This document shows positions 41,201 through 51,600 of a stretch of 64,000 nucleotides of DNA, in pieces; the first letter of the stretch is position 1; every line of letters starts with the position of its first letter. A program made the position numbers and the translations under genes. A model generated the notes under the pieces. The model ran no database searches. It saw only the letters and a program-made list of their open reading frames with translations, and was not told the origin of the DNA. The DNA comes from Solea solea (taxonomy: Eukaryota; Chordata; Actinopteri; Pleuronectiformes; Soleidae). Location of the stretch: assembly GCF_958295425.1 (NCBI RefSeq), contig NC_081149.1, positions 13,536,961 to 13,600,960 of the forward strand, given 5' to 3'.

Positions 41201-44200
41201 ACAGTTGGACTTGAATCGGAGTCGTAGGCAGCGTATTTGGTGTTGTCGGCAGTCGACCAGTAAGCACGGGGCTGTGCCATGGACGAAGCAGTCCGACTCT
41301 CGGAGGACAACCTGCTGTTGCTGGCCTCCAGTCCCGGGCTGTAGTCCACAACACTGTCATCCAAGTTAATGTTACATTCTACTGGTTCCTCTATGCGGAT
41401 ATAGTACTCGCTGCTGACCGAGGGGCTGTGGGCACTCAACACTGGGACTACACCCGGGTGTTCAGGTTCATAATAGGACAGAGAGATACCTGAGGTCAGG
41501 CTGTCAGTCTTGCAGCCCCCTGAGGTGCTTCCTTTGCTTGAGTAGTAAATATCCTGGTAATGTGGGTTCCCCTGCCCCAGTGGCCCACTAGTGGAGGATG
41601 AGCAGTACGGCTGCTCAGCTCGAGCCTGCTCCCACTTGTACTCAAAGTTGAGACCGTGGCTGGTCTCTGTGACAGTCAATAGGTCGTCCCCTGTGTCTGA
41701 GTGGAAGCTGTCAGAAAAGTGTTCCAGGAGGGGGAAGGAGGATGACGCAGAGGAGGCCAGCTCCACTGCCTGACTTGGGTCTGTACCAGAGTTGTCTGCT
41801 GGTGCAGTTGTAGGGGTCAGGACTAGGGCTGTGGATGTAGCTGTGTGGGAGGTACTACCCAGCAGGTTGGGTCTCAAGGCATCCCAGCGTTGTTCAAAGT
41901 CCTCTTCAGCTTCACTGGAGCCTTTGGCACACAGGTATGTGACCAGAAGGTGAACTTCTTCACTGCTGGGTCTAAGCTCTGGCTGTAGCCAGCAGAATTG
42001 CATCACCTCATACCTGGACAGAAAGAAGAGAGAGAGAGAGAGAACCAAAAAAGGCAAGGAACATGTTAGAAGAGAACGTTTTGTTTATAATCAGACACTT
42101 ATTTATAGCTAAGTTTTAGCTTTTTAATTAAAGATGAGAGAAAGTGTAAATAATTGACTTTAGACGAGCTATTAGGTAACATCAAAGAGAACCTTTGAAG
42201 ACAACACTTTCCGACACTGACTTGTCCATTAACACCATTTTTTATTGTATTTTTGCCAGTTACATTGAGAGCCCATGATAGAAGTGCAGTGCTGTTGCTA
42301 ACACGCTATGTTGACACTATGTGAGTGTGTGTGTGTGTGTCTTCAGTGTTCGCAATCCATAAAGTGACACATTAATAAATAAAAACTGTATTTGGCTGGC
42401 CTCCCCCCTAAAAGATGAACGAGGTCATACAACCCCTGATCTTTACCAGGGGGATCATAAAGAGTAGGCAGAGTATTGATCGTCTGCTCTTCCTATAGCA
42501 AAGAGAAATATTGCTACAATAGACTAGTGCACTACCGTAAGCAGAAACTGTACAGAAAAATGTATATAATGTAGCATCAATATATATAACATTCGCAGTG
42601 TTCAGTCTGTGCCCGTGTGTGTCAAGTATTTTCCCTCCTAGGTGTGTGGGCAGGTTACCGTGTCTTACCAGCGCTCAGCCAGTTGGAATTGGAGGTGAGG
42701 TTTGGGTAGTTTGAGCTGCTGTTCCTTTACAACATATGTCAGCACCTGTCTATCAGAGTAGTGTCTGTACGGTTGGTTTCCCAGCTCAAAAAGCTCCCAC
42801 ATAGTCACCCCGAGTGACCTGCAGCAAGAAAAAGAAATCATTAAGTGTGCTCACCACTCATATCTCTCTGTCCACGGCCTTGTTCCACACAAGGTGTTCA
42901 TTCCATAGCACTTGTTAGATCACAGGCATAAATTCACATTACACATCTACATTAAAGCCTTTCTATTACTTGATAAATGTAACCCTGAGTCTTTCTTAAA
43001 CATACAGTATATAGAGAGGGTATAAGAATATGCAATATAGAGTGTCTTATATCCTTTTTCTCCAGCACAAACTAGGCAATCTGATGACAAAAAAGAATAC
43101 ATTTTCACCAACTATAACACACCTGAGCAAAAAGTAGTAAAAATGTTTAAAATCGGATTCAATTTGTGAAATACATCACAGTTCAAAGTTCATTCGGCTC
43201 GTTTTTATGAACAAAAAAAAAGAAAATAAGTCCATTTTGTGACTTCTGCACAATTATTGCTACTTTATATCACTACTAAAAATGTGATATAAAAGGTATC
43301 ATGACTTTGATTCAACAACACATAAGAAGACGATAAAAAAAAAAGAAAATAAAATCTTTAAAGCCTGAATATGTGACCTATAAACACACACCCCCAGGAT
43401 GTCCATATAAGGAGTTGCATATTATTCCCACTCATACTAAGGGTTAATGTTGGTATATTTCCTGTGTGACACTTGGACTATCTCACCATATGTTGCTGCT
43501 CTTGGTTTGGTCAACAACCAGCAGGTTTCCGTGGACTTCGTCGATGAGCTCCGGTGCAATCCAGCGTAGGGCCACCCAAATCTGGTCTTGTGTGACATAG
43601 TAGTCTTCCTACAGACCAAAAACGAGAGTACTGATGAGGTCATAAAGTCAATTTAGACGTTATCAAGACATGATTAAAAAAAAAAGTCGGTCTGACCTTG
43701 TATCGGCTGTGAGAAAGGCCATAGTCTCCGATCTTAACCGACATTTCTGAGGTTAGCAGGCAGTTTCGCAAAGCCAGGTCACTGTCAGCAGGAAAGTAAC
43801 ACAGAGGTTAACTTTTTCTAAACCAATGCATGATTTGTGCATAAAGAACTTTACACCATATTGGCTAAAGGAAGCCAGGTTTTCATTCATTTGTTTTTTT
43901 AAACACAGTCTTCCTGCCGTGTTGCCATATTTTGTTCAGTAAATCGCAGAATTGTAGTAATTCGAACACAGCAATTTGAGTGTACAATGGAGTGTGGTAT
44001 TGAATGTGTCCATACAGTGTTTTGACATTACTGACGTTATAAATACAGATGAACTCAAGTCACGTTGTCTTTCATCTCTCTTACTCCACAAACCTGTCAG
44101 GGACTTGTTGCTATGGCAGCCACCACACGGCTGAGAGAGAAAGAGGGGGGGAGAGAGAGAGAGAGCGAGAGGGGCTCACCCCCGGCAACAAAATCACTGA

Positions 44201-45734
44201 TGCTGGAGTTTGTGATAATCACTCAGGCAGCACCAGGATGTTGTTACAGGGAGAGACCAGCAGGGGGCAGACAGACCATTCAGGTGCAGTCTTAGCTTAC
44301 AGGGCACTGACATGACTCAGAGTGATGAAGTTAAATAAAGCTGGAGCGACCGATTGCTGTACCTGTGTGTAAAGTTGTGTTTGTGGAGGTGCAGAAGCCC
44401 TGAGGCAACGTCACAAGCCATTCGCTGGAGGATCAACGGGTCTGGACTCTCAGAATCAGCTATCCTGCAACTGCGGAGGTAAGTCTTCAGATCACCCTGA
44501 GAGGTGGCAATGAATACAAAAAAAAAATGAATACAGCAAACAAACACTACGCTAAAAGAAGAAAGTAGTGTGCTATATTTCTGTTATAATGAGACATTGT
44601 CTCTCACCAAAGGGCAAAACTCCATGACCAGAAGATAAGGAGTAACCTCCGAGCACTGTGCCAGACACTGCAGGAGGGCAGGGTGCTGGAGTGTCCTGGA
44701 ACGGGACACAGGATTTCAGTACGTATGAATGCACCATTGCTGTAAATATTACAAATAATCAGACTGAAGATTTAGAGTATTTGACTCCTTGACTTCAGGG
44801 GCTGTGGTGTGTGCCCACAGCGAACTGACCGGTACGGCTGGACCTCCTCCAAGAACTGCATCTGGTCCTGGACACTGGCACTGGCCTTCAGCTCCTTCAC
44901 CACAACCTGGGTGATGCTGAGACCTGCGTTGACCTCGCCCAGCAAGACCTAGTAAGTATACATAGGGGGAAAAATGGTATTAAAGCAAACTTTGTACCAA
45001 ATATGGACGTTTCCAGAAGCTCCGTGCGGAAAGAAAAAAAGGGAAAATCAAAACGGACAATGAAACGAGTCGCCTGAGCATTGTAGCAGCGCGTACTGTA
45101 CAGTTAATGGTAAAGAATCTACTGTGACTGTGAATTTCAACTCCTCTCCCATGGAATCAACACCCTGAAACAAGTGCCAAAGACTTAGCCTCGCTGGAAT
45201 GAGATCATCATCATCACATTACCCTCGCATTCCACACAGAGCAGAAAGAACATCAGAGTACGTTTAGCACAGTTAGGACAGATGCAGCTGAGGCAAATGC
45301 AAGCAGCGATGAGGAGTACAAATGTTTCAGATGTTGTGTGTAAGGAAAGAAAAAAAACAAAAACTGCATCGCTTACTTTTCCAAACCAACCATGTCCAAT
45401 TTCCTTTAGGTAGAGAAGACTATGGCGGCCAAGGTCTGATGATTTTAGCAGCTGGACTGGAGGGAAACAGAAAGAAAGACATCAGGTCACTTTTTAGACA
45501 GGAAAGAAAAAAAGACTTGTTGGATAAAACTGGCATTTCTAAAATAAATGTTTTAAGATAGTGAGGACAGACAAAAAAAACCCCTCCTGCTTAAAAAAAA
45601 TCTCAATCGAGATCTCAAGCTGCTGCACACATTTCACTACAAACACAACACTCGTCTGCAAATCGTTCCAAGTTGTGCAAAAATGTAAATACCTCCATGA
45701 ATCCTCATCTTTCAAGAATGGAGCCGACGACGAC

Positions 45735-45768
<34 letters not shown>

Positions 45769-47639
45769 GTGGAGGAGCAGCGGAGCGGCCAGCCACTCTG
45801 AGCGCCGTGACAAGGACCGAGAGTCCCAGTCCCAGGCAGGGGTATAGTACTGCTCCAGAGTGTGAGAACCAAGAGCCCATGGCCCCGGCCCCAACCCCGG
45901 GCGTCTTAGCCTCATTGTGTGTGTGTATGGGAGAGGCACGGCAGGATTTAACCCCAAGCCCTCACACAGCTGAACAAGCTCGCAGTGCTGCAACTCCCCG
46001 ACTACACCAAGCTCATCTTCCAGCTGGGACACACAAACACACATAGTGTCCTCGTCTCCAGCTCTCCAGCTGTCAGGCAAACACCGAAATCCTTGGCTCC
46101 AATACGGACCATATTGAAATCTACAGTAAAGGCGGCGAGCTGGGAGCTTCATCGCTGCTTCGGGGTCGGTGGACCAGATCTGCCGATGAGCGATGTTCTG
46201 GCCCGAGCACATGAGGTTGTACTGGTCATGCATCACACCTGATGTGACCGCCACGCATGTCGGTGGTGTGCTGTTTGACACGCCAGCTCTGCGCGCAGCT
46301 TCAAGACACCCAGCAGTGACATAAGGCCTACATAATGATCCCCTGTCACCCAGGACAGCAACATTCCTCAGCCAAACAAGACACAAACACTGCTCTGTCA
46401 GTCACAGAAAAAGACCTCTGTCATAAACACTCACCACCCCTATCTGAAGCCACCCCTCCCCACTCTCAGGCCCTGGTGCATGCCACCACCCTTCCCCTCG
46501 CTGTCCACCCTCTGTCACAGACCCCTCACTGTATTCTGCCCATAATGTCAGTCCTCCACTGGTGCGTTCCTCGGACGGTTCAGCCTGGCCTTATGCTCAC
46601 CCACTGACCAGCCGGGCCTAAATCAGGGCCATTGTTGTGCTCACACACTCACTCTATGTCCCCTGGTACCAGTGCACCAAGCACTTACACACACACACTA
46701 TACAGACACACACAAGGTCCATTCTCCACTGGAAACGATGGGCAGAGGTCGTTGTGAGATAACAGATCCCTTTTTTTTTTTGTTGCAGTTCAACCCACGA
46801 ACCTCACCCCCCCCTCTCCCTACTGAAGAGGCAGAGAGAAAGAAATTAAGACGTGGTATTATCCCACATGTGGAATGCGTGAGTGTGCATTCCCGTCCTA
46901 CTCGTTGCATTCCCAGAGAAGGTGGAAGAGTCCAGCGGGCTGCAGGGTCTGGAGACCCAAAAAAGAGTTTCTGATACACAGAATCCCTTTTTTTTACGCA
47001 CTCTCTTTGACGCGTCTCGCTTCTGTGGATTGTTTCAAAAGCTTTGCGTAACCTCCTGAATAAAAGATTAACAGTAACGAGTGAAAAAACAGGGCTGTCG
47101 GGTCCCTGATTTGTAGGAGACACTCTTCACGGTTAGACAATCAGCCACACAACTCTCCAACACGCGATTAATAGGTTCATTCTGTAACGTATATTAGTGT
47201 GGGTGTGTGTGCGGGGGGGTCGGTGACTTAGTCTAAGTCTTATACTGTGTAATACATTTGTAAGACATGCATATAATTGCACATATAAGTGTGCAGCAGT
47301 TAACACAAAATGACTTGTTTTAATGTCATTACATAAGAGAGGAAGAATGACTAATAGACCGTTTCTCACTCGGACTTTTTTCACCCTCTCACGTCTTTTC
47401 ACCATGTATCCGTTCTCTCACCCTGCAACACCTGGACCAATCGAACAGTGGTATCTATGGAGGACAGAGGGGAGGCTCCCGATTGGCTGTGAGCCTGAGG
47501 CTGCCTCGTCCAATCATAATTGGAAGTCACATCCTGGGAGGCTGAGCCCCAGTTCACCTCCCTTCTGGCTGAGCAGAATGCAGCACAGACAACCAGTGAG
47601 TCATGCAGGGAGAGGCACTTTGAGTATCTGGTAACTAAG

Positions 47640-47673
<34 letters not shown>

Positions 47674-48619
47674 CCTATATGAACACTCACATTATATCAG
47701 ACAGATTAAAGAAGAATCTGAAGCACAAAACAAGCTGTGATGTTGCCAGGAAGAATTATGGAATAAAGGACGTGTCTGTTACTTCGTTATGTAAGCATCG
47801 TGTAAAACAGGAACACGTGTATATTGTATGGCGTTTAATTAAAGAGCACACACAGCCTCAAACATAATGTATGAACAGTAGGCGAAGGTCAGATTCCTTC
47901 CACGCTAATGCAGGCCATAGTTTTAGATACAATGTAAATGCAACACAGCATTGCTGTAGGTCAATTTCAACGTGCATTGCACAATGGACAGATGTCTGAG
48001 AATGAAAGAAGACGTACGAAACAAGAGAAGGGATGAAAAATGTCGTCTTGTTCCCCTGGTTTACATTTACTTGGTTCTATGCTGCTTCATGTTGGTGTGC
48101 TAAAACTTAAAGCTGCATAACAATGTACGCATGACCTGAAAACATCAAGCAATACTATCAGACCTGTCTGAGGGAGCTTTTGTGAGTATACAGTGGCAGT
48201 CAGAGATGTATATTAACGGAGTAGAACTACTTCACTACTGTACTAAATGCTGTATCTGTACTTGACTGGAGTATTTGTTTTTTTCCTCCTTCCACTTGTA
48301 CTTCACCACACCTTCGAATATGAAGAAACATATCAAGGTAACTGAATAACTACATTACACAATACTACTTTTACTTTCAGTACTTGAATTGTACATATTG
48401 TACAAAATATGTTGAATACATTAGTACTTCCACTTTAGTACTTCCACTTAAGTGTGGTGCTTAAAGAACACTTTTTTGGATGGAGTTTATCCCGCTAAAG
48501 AACCAAGTTTTTTTCCCGTTTACGGCTGTCTTGCCTTGTTAGCACAATGTTGCCTCCATCTGTCTAAATGTTTTGACTGTAAAAGGTGTTTGTTTATAGT
48601 TCACTCCTGTCTGTCTGCC

Positions 48620-48661
<42 letters not shown>

Positions 48662-51600
48662 CGTTTCCGCAACTTGTCAATATGACCAACAGAGGCCGAC
48701 AGAGGCTTGCTGCGTGAATGGGGTGAAGTCTGCCATCTCTGATTGCCTTGGATTTAAAATGTAAATGATTAAAAAAAATATATATATATTAATATTAAAA
48801 AAGTGTTTTGTGTTGATGAAATTGATGTGTGATTTCTTACTGGATCTGGCAGGCTGCTTGGAGACGGGGAGCGAGACCTCAGTGAGGGGAAGGATGTAGA
48901 CCTCGGGGCCGTTCTGGGAGGAGGGCGAGGCCAGTTCTGCACGGTACTCTTCTCCCTCTGTGTTTTCAAACTCCTGGTGCAAAGAGACAGGCTGGGATTA
49001 GTCATCCACCCTCGTCCATCCGACCACTGACACAGCGGGAGACAATGGTTCAGCTGTGCACTGAGGCACGCCCACCCAGCCGCGTGTAGGATATATCATA
49101 TAAATCATGAGCACTGTGGGGTGAATTGTGTGCGTGTCCCAAAACGCCTGCTGTATGGGGGAACACATTAATGTATAGAGCTATTCAAACTTTGTAAAAC
49201 AAAGAAAGCCCTTCTTCCTCTCATGTTGCCTTTTCTTTCCTCCTCATGTACACACACACACACACTAAGGCTCTTATTGTGAAAAGTGAATGCTGAAGGA
49301 AGAATAAAAGAGCGCAATGTTAAGCAACAGGATTTTGTTTATGAGTGCAAAAAGTTACAAGTCCATTTGGCCAGATCGTACACACACACACACACTGTTA
49401 CCACTTAATATGACTTTAATGCAGCACTTATATGACAATACTATTCAATACTATTGGTGATCTGTGTTTTTCACCCATGACTTGCATATTTTCAGGAACA
49501 CCTTAGAGGAAACATCAGCCTCCTGATTATTTTGAGCCACATGATTTGAACTGCTGTGTGTCAGTGTGATGCACTGGCACATTCTTAGCATGTGTTTTTC
49601 CACCTTCCAGGTTTTTATGTAGAGAGGAAAAAAAAAAAAAAAAAAAGATTATTTGCTCAATAATTTCCCCAACAGCCTGGACTGTGATCGATAATGAATG
49701 TGACTTTGTAAACACAGAGCTTTCTCCTGAGTGTGGAGGACTTCAGTCTTCTACTGTGCACAGTGGAGATAATCTGTGCAGTTTAAAGGTTAAATGTGTG
49801 CACTTTAAATAAGAGAGAAAAGACTGTACCTCCACCACCAAAGTCACCAAAGATGCAGAATGAAAGTGGTGAAAACGGCGACTCCATCTTCCCATCCTCC
49901 CTCTTCTCCATATGCCCCATTGTTTGCTCTGCCCACTTCTTCCCCACGCTCCCCCTTTTAACTCTCTGTTCTACCGCAGTGTCCTTGCTCTCTAATTGTT
50001 GTTGTGAGTCCCTTTATTGCCCGTCTTTCTAAAGCCCCATAAAGTAAGTACAGTTTAAAGAGTGCTGATCATAAATCAAACGATGGGCCATGTTGTGTGC
50101 TGTAGGCCAACTTAAATTTGACGGATTATAAGAAAGACACGGGTACAGTATGTGGTCCCACATGTACATAGCTACGCAAAAAAAGGATATGTCCCAAATC
50201 ACTCTGCGTGTCGTGTATGTAAATATTTTATGAGTCAAATTGAGGAGTGGAACATACTGTACGCATCCAAAGGAATCGGTAAACAAACAGTAAAGGTCGT
50301 ACCTTGATGCTTTACCCTTGTTTTTTTTATGAGCCTTAACTTCTTTGTTCAGCAGTTGCAGTTTGCTGAGTGTAACTTCATTTCCTGGAGCATTACTTTG
50401 CTACAGTCGCTGTCACTGTGAGTGTGGTTGAACACCTTGAATTCAAGTTACTGAGGCTTCTCAACAAACTCTAAATTCTTCCTGTGGGAAATATCTGCAG
50501 AAAGCCTGGAATTTAAGCTTATTTGTCTGCTCCTTTAACTTTTGGGTCAGGACTATGAAACTGGCAGCCAACGCTTACATATAGAGTCTTGTACTTTATG
50601 GGAAATCTCTTGAACCAAGAATGTTGTCCTGACTATGTCCTTTGACACGGAAAGCAACATCCCACAATAATTCAAATCATCGTCGTTGGCAGCTTAGCCA
50701 CGGCCGTGGCTATGTTGTGAAACCAGACGAGGAGCTAGCGTGCTCTGTTCGCAGGCACGGAGCCATCCGCCCATCCATCCTTTCCCCCGAGCTAATGAAC
50801 TGCTCCCAAAAAAAGCCTATCTCCCAGATGCAGCAACCACAGAGCGAGAGAAAAGAAAACATGGAATGAAAACAGGAGGAAATGAGAATGGAGAAGAGCA
50901 AAACACTGGCTTTCCAGGCTGGATTAATAAGAACGATTTGAATGGATTTGCAAGTGTGTATAAATATCTTTCTCTCTCACTCCCTCCCTCTCTCTCTCTC
51001 GTGTGGTCTTGTATTTGTGGCTTTGTGAGCGCCAAAAAAAAAAATCATATAAACCATACAGTGTGAGGACATTTTGGCTGGTCCTCACATCTTTAAAGGC
51101 CTTTTTGGGGGTGAAGACCTGGGTTTGGTTTAGGGTTAGGCGCTTAGTTGTCATGGTTAAGGTTAGGGTAAGGGGCAAGGGAATGCATTATGTCTATGAG
51201 TGTCCTCACTAAGGCATAAAAACATGTTCGTGTGTGTGCTCTTTAGGACCTTTTCTGGCATAAACACAGTACCTTGCCAGGACCAGTGGAGACCAAAACC
51301 TGGTTCTAATGAGGCAGAAGCTCATTCCTGAGGAACTGGTAAAGTTTAGTGCTAGGATTTGAGTTGTGGTTAGGTTAAGGTCATACTGGTTACGGTTAAG
51401 GTTAAGGGAAGGGACGATCAGTGCAGAGTCCTTAAAAGAATAGCTGCACAAACCTGTGTTTGTGTGTGTGTGTGTGTGTGTGTATTTACATGTGTCCAGT
51501 GTGTATACATAGGAATGTGTGTGTGTGTGTGCGTTTCTCATTCATGGGAACCATCTGCCACTCTCCTCAGAGCGATGTGTGAAAGCAGGCACCTGGCTGT

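Larger units (their letters stand above)
45457..48840 (-). other. aatk: aatk intron before the glycine-loop exon
   Basis: This 3.4-kb intron includes a GC-richer patch at 45.7-46.4 kb with overlapping minus-strand open frames, a GAT/TCA trinucleotide run at 45725-45768, (CA)n at 47641-47671 and (CTGT)n at 48607-48658. See the finding on a possible alternative first exon. Confidence 0.65.

Noticed and set aside
39128..41773. Several + strand frames of 60-154 codons between 39.1 and 41.8 kb
   Set aside because: They are shadows of the aatk giant exon on the opposite strand.
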